NCBI GenBank assembly: GCA_964387095.1
Contig: CAYLVH010000015.1
Span: 1 to 28,950, forward strand
Direction: 5' to 3'
Length of the DNA: 28,950 nucleotides
From: JAJQBJ01 sp964387095
GTDB taxonomy: Bacteria; Bacillota; Clostridia; Oscillospirales; Oscillospiraceae
The translations under genes were made by a program, and so were the position numbers. The notes under the pieces are model-generated. The model made no database searches and had not been told where the DNA came from. It worked only from the letters and a program-made list of their open reading frames with translations. Shown piece after piece: positions 1 through 7,480 of the stretch. How positions within the stretch are numbered: position 1 is the stretch's first letter; each line of letters begins with the position of its first letter.

Positions 1-1874
1 TGATGATCAACTCAATTTACACCCACAAGGAAATCTTCCTGCGGGAGATCATCTCCAACGCAAGTGACGCCATCGACAAGCTGGCCTATCGCGCCCTGAC
101 CGACGACCAGGTTGGCATGAACCACAGCGACTTCAAAATCGTCATCACCACTGATCAAATTGCCCGCACCCTGACTGTCAGCGACAACGGCATTGGCATG
201 ACCCAGGATGAGTTGGAAAAGAACCTGGGCACCATCGCAAAGTCCGGCTCCCTGCAGTTCAAGGAGGACATGGCCGCCGAGCAGAATGTGGATGCCAAGG
301 ATCTTGACATCATCGGCCAATTCGGCGTGGGCTTTTATTCCGCCTTCATGGTGTCTGACAAGATCACCGTCATCACCAAAGCCTATGGTTCTGACGTGGC
401 TTATCGTTGGGAATCCTCTGGCGCAGACGGATACACCATCACAGAGACCACCAAGGACACTGTGGGTACCGATGTCATCATGCACATTAAGCCCGACAGC
501 GACGAGGGGAAGTTCAGCGAGTTCCTGGAGCAGTACCGCATCTCCCAACTCGTTAAGAAATATTCGGATTACATTCACTATCCCATTACCATGCTGATGA
601 ACAAATCCCGTCAGAAGCCCAAGCCCGAGGACGCCGGGGATGACTACAAGCCTGAGTGGGAGGATTACAGCGAGTGGGAAACCCTGAACTCCATGAAACC
701 CATCTGGCAGCATCCCAAGGACGAGGTCACACAGGAGGAGTATGACTCCTTCTATCAGGACAAGTTCAGCGACTATGATAAGCCCCTGTCCACCCTGCGG
801 GTTTCCGCCGAGGGCACAGTCTCCTATGAAGCTCTGCTCTTCATCCCCAGCCACACCCCTTATGATTTCTACACCCGTGAGTATGAGAAGGGCCTGCAGC
901 TCTATTCCTCCAGCGTTCTGATTATGGACAAGTGCGCTGACCTGCTGCCTGAGCACTTCCGCTTTGTCAAGGGCGTTGTAGACACTCCCGACGTCTCCCT
1001 GAACATCTCCCGGGAGATGCTCCAGCACACCCGTCAGCTGAAAGTCATCTCCAAGAATCTGGAGAAAAAGATCAAAGGCGAGCTAATGCGCCTACAGAGC
1101 GAGGACCGGGAGAAATACGAGCAGTTCTGGAAGAGCTTCGGCCTGCAGATTAAATACGGCATTTGCTCCGATTACGGCTCCCACAAGGACATGCTGGTGG
1201 ACCTGCTGATGTTCCAATCCTCCAATGGAGACAAGCCCACCACCCTGGCCGAATACGTCTCCCGGATGCCTGAGGATCAGACCTATATCTACTACGCCAT
1301 AGGCGAAAGCCTGTCTAAGATCGCCTCCTTGCCCCAGGCAGAGCGCATCCGGGACAAGGGCTATGAGATCCTGTACCTGACGGAGGATGTGGATGAATTC
1401 TCCATGCAGGTGATCCAGACCTATCAGGAGAAGAAGATCAAATCCATCAACGATGACGACGCCCTCCCTGAGACTGAGGACGAAAAGAAGGCCGCCCAGG
1501 AAAAGACCGAAGCTGCTAAGGACGTCCTGGCCTTCATTAAGGATACGCTGGGGGACCGCATCAAGGAAGCCCGGGTCTCTAAGATTCTGAAGAGCCATCC
1601 CGTATGCATGACTGCTGACGGCCCGCTGAGCCTGGAAATGGAAAAGTATATGAAGAAGAATGGCGCTGACCTACAGGGCATGAAGGCTGAGCGGGTACTG
1701 GAGCTGAATGCGGACTCCCCTGTCTTTGCCACGCTGACCACCGCTGTGACCGAGGATCCCGAGAAGGCTAAGAAGTATGTGGAGTTGCTCTACTGCCAGG
1801 CTCTGCTGATCGCTGACCTTCCTCTGGAGGATCCCGTTGCCTATACCGACCTGATTTGCAGCCTGATGGTATAA
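1..1874 (+). CDS. htpG: Molecular chaperone HtpG (bacterial Hsp90), 5' end cut by the window edge
   Basis: ATP-dependent cytosolic Hsp90 chaperone that helps client proteins fold. The frame is open from the first bases. The first visible residues, MINSIYTHKEIFLREIISNA, are the conserved helix that normally sits about 16 residues after the true start, so the ATG at position 3 is internal and only a short N-terminal piece is missing. The GHKL ATPase signatures are present in order: SNASDAIDK (N box, with the catalytic Glu just before it), DNGIGMT (about residues 61-67 of the visible part) and GQFGVGFYSAFMVSDK. The middle domain and C-terminal dimerisation domain follow to a TAA stop. About 623 residues are visible, which fits a 635-645 residue family member. 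It is followed by a perfect palindrome that may terminate it. Identity is secure. Confidence 0.97.
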   Translation, partial: MINSIYTHKEIFLREIISNASDAIDKLAYRALTDDQVGMNHSDFKIVITTDQIARTLTVSDNGIGMTQDELEKNLGTIAKSGSLQFKEDMAAEQNVDAKDLDIIGQFGVGFYSAFMVSDKITVITKAYGSDVAYRWESSGADGYTITETTKDTVGTDVIMHIKPDSDEGKFSEFLEQYRISQLVKKYSDYIHYPITMLMNKSRQKPKPEDAGDDYKPEWEDYSEWETLNSMKPIWQHPKDEVTQEEYDSFYQDKFSDYDKPLSTLRVSAEGTVSYEALLFIPSHTPYDFYTREYEKGLQLYSSSVLIMDKCADLLPEHFRFVKGVVDTPDVSLNISREMLQHTRQLKVISKNLEKKIKGELMRLQSEDREKYEQFWKSFGLQIKYGICSDYGSHKDMLVDLLMFQSSNGDKPTTLAEYVSRMPEDQTYIYYAIGESLSKIASLPQAERIRDKGYEILYLTEDVDEFSMQVIQTYQEKKIKSINDDDALPETEDEKKAAQEKTEAAKDVLAFIKDTLGDRIKEARVSKILKSHPVCMTADGPLSLEMEKYMKKNGADLQGMKAERVLELNADSPVFATLTTAVTEDPEKAKKYVELLYCQALLIADLPLEDPVAYTDLICSLMV

Positions 1875-1906
1875 AACGTATCCAGCACCAATCCGGAATA
1901 TACGGC

Positions 1907-1930
1907 GGAGAATGCGAATTCGCATTCTCC
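1907..1930 (+). terminator. 24-bp perfect palindrome after htpG, probable terminator
   Basis: Two 12-base arms (GGAGAATGCGAA and its exact complement) meet around a central GAATTC, 33 bases after the htpG stop. RNA could form a 10-bp stem with a four-base loop. A T-rich stretch (ACTTTTCC) follows, but it is not a clean T-tract. A terminator is the simplest reading; a protein-binding palindrome just upstream of the next promoter is the alternative. Confidence 0.55.
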
Positions 1931-1939
1931 ACTTTTCCG

Positions 1940-1968
1940 TTGCCGTTTTCCCTGGTCTATGCTATACT
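1940..1968 (+). promoter_or_regulatory. Predicted sigma-A promoter for the gene at 2006
   Basis: TTGCCG at 1940-1945 and TATACT at 1963-1968 are separated by 17 bases. The -10 box is preceded by TGC, giving an extended -10 (TGCTATACT). It lies about 38 bases upstream of the small gene's ATG. Confidence 0.6.
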
Positions 1969-2005
1969 TTGTTATATCATGACATAAAATTTGGAGGGAT
2001 CCCCT

Positions 2006-2338
2006 ATGGACAATCGTTTGGAAGAATATCAGCTGAAAAATGGCTCCGTCCTTGTCTCCATTCCGGACTATTTGGGCGATGAGGATTTTTACGCCATGTA
2101 CAAAATCATTCTGGAGGTTCTGGAACCAGACTCCCCCACCTACGGCGTGGACTCCATGGGCATCGACGGCTCCTTTAAAAAAGACGGACTGCTGGTACGC
2201 ATGAGCAGCGAATCCGCCTATGACCAGCTCTGCTTCGTCTATGATCCCACTAAAATGACGGACGAAGAGGTGGAAAAGATTAAGGGCTGGATCAACCTGG
2301 TGGTCTCCGAGCTGAGGAGACGTTACCCCAAAAATTGA
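2006..2338 (+). CDS. Small protein of unknown function (110 aa)
   Basis: I do not recognise this family. The ATG at 2006 is chosen because GGAGG lies at 1993-1997 with eight bases between; a TTG at 1991 in the same frame overlaps that ribosome site and is unlikely. The protein is soluble and acidic, with no signal peptide or membrane segment. It has a central SMGIDGSFKKDGLLVRMSSE stretch and a C-terminal predicted helix (TDEEVEKIKGWINLVVSELR) ending in a basic tail. It has its own promoter and no same-strand partner downstream; the next gene is convergent. A real gene is supported by promoter, ribosome site and a clean frame; its function is open. Confidence 0.75.
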   Translation: MDNRLEEYQLKNGSVLVSIPDYLGDEDFYAMYKIILEVLEPDSPTYGVDSMGIDGSFKKDGLLVRMSSESAYDQLCFVYDPTKMTDEEVEKIKGWINLVVSELRRRYPKN

Positions 2339-2355
2339 ATCGCTCTGAAATTCGC

Positions 2356-2385
2356 AAAACCGCCGGAGAACGTTCCTCTGGCGGT
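2356..2385 (-). terminator. Second stem-loop in the convergent gap
   Basis: ACCGCCGGAG at 2359-2368 pairs with CTCTGGCGGT-side bases up to 2385 in a 10-bp stem (one G-U pair). On the minus strand it is followed by TTTTGCG. It probably acts as a back-up terminator for the catabolic operon. It could also stop the plus-strand gene ending at 2338, although no T-run follows in that direction. Confidence 0.45.
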
Positions 2386-2406
2386 TCAATGATATGGGCA
2401 CACATT

Positions 2407-2436
2407 AAAAGCCGCCGCAGGTTTTCCTGCGGCGGC
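2407..2436 (-). terminator. Rho-independent terminator of the seven-gene catabolic operon
   Basis: GCCGCCGCAGG at 2411-2421 pairs perfectly with CCTGCGGCGGC at 2426-2436 around a four-base loop. On the minus strand the stem is followed by TTTTAATG. It lies 26 bases past the stop of the last gene of the operon. Confidence 0.85.
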
Positions 2437-2461
2437 AAACAAATACAAGTTAGATTAGAGA

Positions 2462-3469
2462 TTAGCCCATGCCCTTTGCAGCGAAGTAAGTCGTGCCATA
2501 CTTCTCAGCAGCCTCAGCCTTCTTAGCCTCCAGCTGCTCCACGGTGACCTGAGCCAGAGCGGCCTGAGTAGCGGCCAGATCTAGGGGCTTCAGACCCAGC
2601 ATCTCACGAGCCTCAGTGGGAGTTGCGACTTCGTTGCCATAGGCTTCGATGGCGCGGGCGGCACGCTGAACCAGCATCAGGTTGGTGGCCATGATCTTCT
2701 TGCCGTCAGCGGTACGTCCATAAACAACGTTGTCCTCCATGCCCACGCGGATGGAACCGCCGTTTGCCAGAGCAGCAAACATGACGGGCAGGTGGCCCTT
2801 GCCGATGCCGAATGCGGACCAGGTGCACTCCTTGGGCAGATCGCCGCGGCCCTGCATCAGGATCATCTCGTCAATCAGCAGCTGCAGATCGTGGGGAGTA
2901 GCAGCCATGCCGCCCACAACACCCAGACAGAACTGGAAGTGCAGAGGAGCCTTGACGATGCCCTTCTTCCAATACACACCAACAGCCCGCAGCATGCCCA
3001 GATCGAAGATCTCAAACTCGGGCTTAATGCCGCGCTCCTGGTACAGATAGCCCAGGTCGGTCAGCATGGAGGGAGAATTATGGAACACGCCTCCGGGGAT
3101 ACCCCAGTTGAAGGAGCCGGCGTCAAAGGTGCCCATTTCAATGCCGGGAACGTTTGCGTGATGCAGGACGCGGACAGCATTGCCATAGGGGGAGTCGTCG
3201 GAAACGCGGTTATCACCGGAGGAAGTACAGTTCACGATGACATCGCAGTCAGGATACTCATTGCGCAGGATGCTGATAGTCTGATAGAACTTCACAGGGT
3301 CCATAACGCCAGCGCCCTGATCGTCACGCATGTGCAGATGCACGATGGAAGCGCCAGCCTGCCAGCACTCATAAGCGCACTTTGCGATTGCTTCGGGCGT
3401 CTCAGGCACATCATAGCCATGAGGGGTGATAGCGCCGGTCAGGGCGGCGGTAATAATGGTCTTAGCCAT
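2462..3469 (-). CDS. Beta-keto acid cleavage enzyme (BKACE / DUF849 family, Kce-like)
   Basis: Zn-dependent enzyme of the 3-keto-5-aminohexanoate cleavage family. It condenses a beta-keto acid with acetyl-CoA and splits it to acetoacetate plus a new acyl-CoA. The ATG at 3469 (335 aa) follows AAGGAAGGG; longer in-frame starts have no ribosome site. Conserved parts are TAALTGA near the N terminus, the Zn ligands His44 and His46 in VHLHMRD, and IRVGMEDNVVY with Arg241, the third Zn ligand Glu245 and Asp246. At residue 14, where I recall Kce from lysine fermentation has Glu contacting the substrate amine, this protein has Ile. Inference: the substrate is probably not 3-keto-5-aminohexanoate. It is the last gene of the operon. 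The gene just upstream could supply its keto acid, as in carnitine degradation, where a dehydrogenase is paired with a BKACE. Family assignment is firm; the substrate is unknown. Confidence 0.92.
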   Translation of the reverse strand: MAKTIITAALTGAITPHGYDVPETPEAIAKCAYECWQAGASIVHLHMRDDQGAGVMDPVKFYQTISILRNEYPDCDVIVNCTSSGDNRVSDDSPYGNAVRVLHHANVPGIEMGTFDAGSFNWGIPGGVFHNSPSMLTDLGYLYQERGIKPEFEIFDLGMLRAVGVYWKKGIVKAPLHFQFCLGVVGGMAATPHDLQLLIDEMILMQGRGDLPKECTWSAFGIGKGHLPVMFAALANGGSIRVGMEDNVVYGRTADGKKIMATNLMLVQRAARAIEAYGNEVATPTEAREMLGLKPLDLAATQAALAQVTVEQLEAKKAEAAEKYGTTYFAAKGMG

Positions 3470-3505
3470 TGGAAATCCCTTCCTTATCACAGTATTTTTT
3501 AAAAG

Positions 3506-3531
3506 TCCCGGTGCCGGTGAGAACACCGGGA
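3506..3531 (-). other. Stem-loop between the dehydrogenase and BKACE genes
   Basis: TCCCGGTG at 3506-3513 pairs with CACCGGGA at 3524-3531. On the minus strand it is followed by CTTTTAAAAAATAC, so it could be a leaky terminator or a processing/stability element ahead of the last gene. Confidence 0.5.
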
Positions 3532-3553
3532 TAAATGGAAACGATCAGCTGAA

Positions 3554-4528
3554 TTAGATCTTATGGTGCATCTTCAGCAGCTCAACCAGGCACTTGTCCC
3601 GGAACTCGGCCAGCTCCTCGTTGGTATGTCCCTTGAAGTCAGGCATATTCGCCATCTCCACATCCACCTGGTCGCCGGAGATCTGAGGCCACTCCTCAGG
3701 AACCTCCTGCAGGGGATACAGGCTCTGGAAGATGTTGTTGGTGGTAGTTGCAAATTTGGCAGAAGCGCCACGCAAGCCAGCGCCGCCAGAGAGCTGATAA
3801 ATCATGCCGGAGCCAAAGATGGCATAACGCAGGCCGGGACCGAAGCACATAGCCTTATCCGCATCCTCCAGGGTGCAAACGCCGTCCATGACCATGGCGA
3901 TCTCCTCACGCCAAACAGCGTGTGCCAGGCGGTTTGCCACGAAGCCGGGCATTTCCTTCTTCATGACGATGGGCTCCTTGCCCATGCTCTTATAGAATGC
4001 CAAAGCAGTCTCCACAGTCTGAGGATCGGTAACGCCTTGCCACTGTGCGCACTCCACCAGGGGAATCAGATGAGGGGGATTCCAGGGATGTGCGCCCAGG
4101 TAACGCTCAGGATGCTGGGACTTTGCAGCGATATCAGAGATCTTCAGGCCAGTGGTGGAAGAGCAGACAATTGCCTCAGCAGGCGCATACTTGTCCAGGT
4201 TCGCCACGATGGACTGCTTCACCTCGATGCGCTCAGGGCCGTTCTCCTGAATGAACTGAACATCGCCAAAGGCTTCAGCGGAATCGGTGGTGTAGAAGAC
4301 CCGCTTGCGGGCATCCTCAACCTTCTCAGCGGGGGCATAGCCCAGCTTGATCATGGAGTCAAACACCGCGTTGACAGCCGTTTCCGCCTTTTCCTTGCAT
4401 TCCTCATTGATCTCATAGACGTTGGTGGGATAGCCAGCCAGTGCGAAGGAAGCCGCGAAAGAGGAGCCGATGATGCCGGCGCCAGAGCAGGCAACCTTCT
4501 TAATGTCTTCAAATTTAACAACAGACAT
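3554..4528 (-). CDS. 3-hydroxyacyl-CoA dehydrogenase-fold enzyme, carnitine/L-gulonate dehydrogenase-like
   Basis: NAD-dependent oxidoreductase of 324 aa, longer than the neighbouring Hbd. The Rossmann glycine motif GAGIIG is at 16-21, with acidic Glu39 at the end of the second strand, favouring NAD. QENGPERIEVKQ (about 94-105) and GAHPWNPPHLIPLVE (145-159, catalytic His147 and Glu159) resemble lambda-crystallin/L-gulonate 3-dehydrogenase and L-carnitine dehydrogenase, which oxidise free 3-hydroxy acids, rather than CoA-ester enzymes. The ATG at 4528 is preceded by AGGAGG. Inference: it oxidises a free 3-hydroxy acid to the 3-keto acid used by the BKACE encoded next, echoing the dehydrogenase/BKACE pair of carnitine catabolism. 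A CoA-ester substrate cannot be excluded. Family is certain, role moderate. Confidence 0.88.
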   Translation of the reverse strand: MSVVKFEDIKKVACSGAGIIGSSFAASFALAGYPTNVYEINEECKEKAETAVNAVFDSMIKLGYAPAEKVEDARKRVFYTTDSAEAFGDVQFIQENGPERIEVKQSIVANLDKYAPAEAIVCSSTTGLKISDIAAKSQHPERYLGAHPWNPPHLIPLVECAQWQGVTDPQTVETALAFYKSMGKEPIVMKKEMPGFVANRLAHAVWREEIAMVMDGVCTLEDADKAMCFGPGLRYAIFGSGMIYQLSGGAGLRGASAKFATTTNNIFQSLYPLQEVPEEWPQISGDQVDVEMANMPDFKGHTNEELAEFRDKCLVELLKMHHKI

Positions 4529-4555
4529 TGGAAAAACCTCCTAACATTTTGCCTT

Positions 4556-4581
4556 CGCCCCTGCCCCGCAGGGCAAGGGCG
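4556..4581 (-). other. GC-rich intercistronic stem-loop
   Basis: CGCCC-C-TGCCC at 4556-4566 pairs with GGGCA-A-GGGCG at 4571-4581, leaving one C/A mismatch and a four-base loop. No T-tract follows on the minus strand, so mRNA processing or stability is likelier than termination. A second small stem (AATTCCG / CGGAATT, 4588-4607) overlaps the stop codon of the upstream gene. Confidence 0.5.
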
Positions 4582-4605
4582 GAACAAAATTCCGCAAAAT
4601 CGGAA

Positions 4606-5454
4606 TTAATACTTATACCAGCCCTCGCCGCTCTTACGGCCAAACTTACCCTCAGCAATCTTGGCCTTAACAGACTCAGGAGCAGCCCAGGTGGTGACAG
4701 GTAGCTTCTCCAGGATCTCGGTGACATGGGGGAAGGTATCCAGGCCAGACAGGTCCATCATCTCGAAGGGGCCCATGGGGTGGTTCAGGCCCAGCTTGAT
4801 GGCGGTGTCAATATCCTCAATAGAGGCAACGCCGTCCTCATACTCATGAACAGCCTCCAGCATGAAGGCGAACAGGCAGCGGTTGACGATAAAGCCCGGG
4901 GTGTCAGTCCGGCAGAGAACGGGAACCTTGCCCATCTTCTCAGCGACCTCACGGACGGCAGCCACGGTCTCCTCGGAGGTGGCCTCAGCCTTGATCATCT
5001 CCACCAGTTTCATAGCATAGACAGGGCTGAAGAAGTGCATACCCATGCAGCGCTCAGGGTTCTTGCAGCCGCCGGTGATCTCGGTGATAGACATGGAAGA
5101 GGTGTTGGTGCACAGGATCGCATCGGGCTTGCAGATCTCACCCAGCTGCTTGAAGGTGTCCTGCTTCAGGCTCAAGATCTCGGGGACAGCCTCGATCACG
5201 AAGTCAGCGGGAGCAACATCCTCCAGCTCAACGCAGGTGGTGATGTTAGCCAGGATGGCGTCAGCAGCCTCCTGAGTGGTCTTTCCCTTGGCGATCTGGC
5301 GGTCCAGACCCTTCTTGATGATGTTGACACCCTTGTCGCAGAACTCCTGCTTGATGTCGCGCATGATGACCTTGTAGCCGTTGGTAGCGGCAATCTGAGC
5401 GATGCCGGAACCCATCTGGCCAGCGCCCAGAACGGCGATGGTTTCAATAGCCAT
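4606..5454 (-). CDS. hbd: 3-hydroxybutyryl-CoA dehydrogenase
   Basis: Catalyses NAD(P)-dependent interconversion of (S)-3-hydroxybutyryl-CoA and acetoacetyl-CoA in the cytosol. It has 282 aa, the usual length. The dinucleotide motif GAGQMGSGIA is at 10-19, NTSSMSITE about 117-125, and MGMHFFSPVYAMKLVE about 137-152 with the catalytic pair His140 and Glu152. The C-terminal all-helical dimerisation domain contains the DTPGFIVNR and LGLNHPMGPFEMMDL signatures. The ATG at 5454 follows AGGAGG. In clostridia hbd normally sits in the butyrate (bcs) operon with thiolase, butyryl-CoA dehydrogenase and Etf genes; none of those is here, so this may be a second, pathway-dedicated copy. Here it would oxidise the 3-hydroxyacyl-CoA made by the crotonase encoded just upstream. 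Confidence 0.95.
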   Translation of the reverse strand: MAIETIAVLGAGQMGSGIAQIAATNGYKVIMRDIKQEFCDKGVNIIKKGLDRQIAKGKTTQEAADAILANITTCVELEDVAPADFVIEAVPEILSLKQDTFKQLGEICKPDAILCTNTSSMSITEITGGCKNPERCMGMHFFSPVYAMKLVEMIKAEATSEETVAAVREVAEKMGKVPVLCRTDTPGFIVNRCLFAFMLEAVHEYEDGVASIEDIDTAIKLGLNHPMGPFEMMDLSGLDTFPHVTEILEKLPVTTWAAPESVKAKIAEGKFGRKSGEGWYKY

Positions 5455-5513
5455 TGTAGTGTTCCTCCTAGATATGTATTTTCTGGGAATTTCTTCCCGA
5501 ATTGAAAGAAACA

Positions 5514-5543
5514 GCAGTCCACCTGAAGACTGCCTTCAGGCAG
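5514..5543 (-). other. Alternative overlapping stem-loops between crotonase and hbd
   Basis: Three short, mutually exclusive stems overlap: GCAGT/ACTGC (5514-5533), CCTGAA/TTCAGG (5522-5540) and CTGCC/GGCAG (5530-5543). There is no T-tract. It may influence mRNA stability between the two genes. Confidence 0.4.
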
Positions 5544-5561
5544 ACCCTGGTGCTTCCGAAA

Positions 5562-6485
5562 TTAATTGTTGGTGAATACGGCGGGTCGCTTTTCGATCAT
5601 AGCGGCCATGCCTTCCTTCTGGTCATGCGTATTGAACAACAGCGTGAACTCCGTTGTCTCCGTTGCCTTGCCGGCAGCAACCGTCTCGATGGCGGCCTTA
5701 TTGATTGCGATCTTGGCAGAAGCCAGAGCGCAGGCAGGGCGTGCCTTCAAGCGGTTCGCGATCTCAACAGCCTTGCCATAGATGGCGTTATATTCAGCCT
5801 GCGCGGCGGCGGACTCAGCAGCCTTGTTGGCAGCTTTCAGCTCGTCCGCATTCTCAGCCCCGGCCTTCTTAGCGGCCTTGTATGCCTTTTTAGCGGAAGC
5901 GGCGGTGGCGTCCAGCTCAGCATCTCCGGTGACATACCAGTTCAGCAGGCCCATATCATAGGCTTCCTTACCGGTGATGGGATGCGCAGGGTCGGACAGC
6001 ATAACCAGCTCCTTGGCCTTCGCGGCCCCAACCAGGGCGGTTGCGCGGGCGCAGCCGTTTGCGCCAGGGATAATGCCCAGGCCGCACTCGGGGAATGCCA
6101 GCACAGTGCGGGGGCCGCCAACCCGGAAGTCACAAGCCAGAGGCATCTCGAAGCCGCCGCCGAACGCAAAGCCGCTGACGGCCGCGATGGTGGGGATGGG
6201 CATGGACTCCAGCATATTGTTGATATCAATCGCCAGGCCAGAGAACTCACGGGCATAGCGGGGAGTTGCCTCCGCCATTTCCTTGACATCTGCACCGGCG
6301 GCAAATGCTTTCTCAGAACCTGTCAGAATCAGGACGCGGATAGAGGGATCATCCTTGACCAGCTCAATGGCAGCCATGATGTCCTTGTTGATCTCAGAAT
6401 TCAGAGCGTTCAGAGCCTTCGGACGGTTCAGCTTAATCGTAGCGATACCATCATCGACGGTATAGATAATGTTTGCAAATTCCAT
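5562..6485 (-). CDS. Enoyl-CoA hydratase/isomerase (crotonase family) with an Ala/Lys-rich insertion
   Basis: Crotonase-fold enzyme, 307 aa. The ATG at 6485 is chosen because AAGGAG ends nine bases before it; a TTG at 6494 abuts that site. GADVKEMAE (about 64-72) and SGFAFGGGFEMPLACD (104-119) form the CoA/oxyanion region. Glu113 and Glu133 (in FPECGLGIIPGANG) lie 20 residues apart, as the two catalytic glutamates of enoyl-CoA hydratase do, so hydratase activity is likely. Typical hydratases have about 260 residues. This one carries roughly 40 extra residues (about 191-236), rich in Ala and Lys and predicted helical, before the C-terminal trimerisation helices. In the operon it would hydrate the enoyl-CoA formed by the dehydratase at 7481. 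Substrate chain length cannot be read from the sequence. Confidence 0.9.
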   Translation of the reverse strand: MEFANIIYTVDDGIATIKLNRPKALNALNSEINKDIMAAIELVKDDPSIRVLILTGSEKAFAAGADVKEMAEATPRYAREFSGLAIDINNMLESMPIPTIAAVSGFAFGGGFEMPLACDFRVGGPRTVLAFPECGLGIIPGANGCARATALVGAAKAKELVMLSDPAHPITGKEAYDMGLLNWYVTGDAELDATAASAKKAYKAAKKAGAENADELKAANKAAESAAAQAEYNAIYGKAVEIANRLKARPACALASAKIAINKAAIETVAAGKATETTEFTLLFNTHDQKEGMAAMIEKRPAVFTNN

Positions 6486-6523
6486 CGGAACCAACTCCTT
6501 CTAGATTTTATATGGTTTATAGC

Positions 6524-7381
6524 TTATTCTGCGGGGATGGACTGACCGCCATCCACCAGCAGATAAGTGCCGGTCATATAGCTGAAGGAATCAGAGCACA
6601 TCGCCAAAACAGGGCCGGCGATCTCCTCGATGGTGCCCAGGCGGCGGACAGAGGTCGCCTTCGCCTGCTGCTTGTAGTAGGCAGTCTCGTTGCCCTCTGC
6701 ATCAATAAAGAACTCTTCGTTCAGAGGAGTGACAACATAGCCGGGGCAGATGCAGTTGACGGTGATGTTCTCGCGGCCGAAGTTATTCGCCATGGTGCGG
6801 GCCAGGGACAGGCAAGCTGCCTTGGAGGCGCCGTAGCCCACGACGCCCTTGCCGCCGATAAAACCGCCCACAGAGGAGGTGATGATGATGCGGCCGCCCT
6901 TTTTGCCGTTCTCCGCGTTCTGCTTGATCATCTGGCGGGCTGCCTCCTGGCAGAATATGAAGGTACCAGTCAGATTGGTCTCGACAACCTTCCGGAAGTT
7001 TTCAACCGTATACTCCTTGCGGCCCTCCCGGTTCTCCACTATCAGAGCGGTTTCACCGGAGATTCCAGCATTGTTGATGAGAATATCCAGGGAACCGAAC
7101 TCCGCGACCGTCTTGGCGATAACTTCTTTAACGTTCTCCTGCTTGGAGGAGTCAGCAGGGATACCCAGAGAACGGCCACCCTTGCAGTAGTTTTCATTCA
7201 GATCAGCAGCAGCGTCCTCGACCTTTGCCAAGGTACGGGCTGTGATGACAACATTAGCGCCATAGGCAGCCAATGCGCAGGCCATACCAAACCCCAAGCC
7301 TTGGGTGCCGCCGGTGATAATGGCGGTCTTTCCGGTCATGTCGAAGGAAGGAATGCCGATCTTACGGTTCATATGAGTCAT
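6524..7381 (-). CDS. SDR family NAD(P)-dependent oxidoreductase (SDR-B)
   Basis: Classical short-chain dehydrogenase/reductase, 285 aa. The cofactor motif TGGTQGLG is at 23-30, NNAG about 103-106, and the catalytic triad is Ser170, Tyr183 and Lys187 (SSVGG...YGASK). The C terminus ends in the usual YLLVDGGQS. The ATG at 7381 has AGGAG eight bases upstream; a GTG at 7390 overlaps that site and a further ATG lies three codons in. Overall it looks like the gluconate-5-dehydrogenase / 3-oxoacyl-reductase-like branch. It contains a small insertion around 110-126 (TALIVENREGRKEYTVE). It would interconvert a hydroxyl and a keto group on the pathway's substrate; which one is unknown. It is the third gene of the operon, 38 bases upstream of the crotonase gene. 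Confidence 0.9.
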   Translation of the reverse strand: MTHMNRKIGIPSFDMTGKTAIITGGTQGLGFGMACALAAYGANVVITARTLAKVEDAAADLNENYCKGGRSLGIPADSSKQENVKEVIAKTVAEFGSLDILINNAGISGETALIVENREGRKEYTVENFRKVVETNLTGTFIFCQEAARQMIKQNAENGKKGGRIIITSSVGGFIGGKGVVGYGASKAACLSLARTMANNFGRENITVNCICPGYVVTPLNEEFFIDAEGNETAYYKQQAKATSVRRLGTIEEIAGPVLAMCSDSFSYMTGTYLLVDGGQSIPAE

Positions 7382-7432
7382 GATGATCACTCCTAGTTTG
7401 AAATTTCTTGCTAGTACCGCAGGGATACTATC

Positions 7433-7461
7433 CTACCCCCTGTGCTTGGCACAGGGGGTAG
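7433..7461 (-). other. Strong 13-bp stem-loop between dehydratase and SDR-B genes
   Basis: CTACCCCCTGTGC at 7433-7445 pairs perfectly with GCACAGGGGGTAG at 7449-7461 around a three-base loop. There is no T-tract on the minus strand. Its place after the first two genes suggests a 3'-end stabiliser or processing site that sets the relative level of the upstream and downstream genes. Confidence 0.6.
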
Positions 7462-7480
7462 ATTTTACGGGATTAAATTA

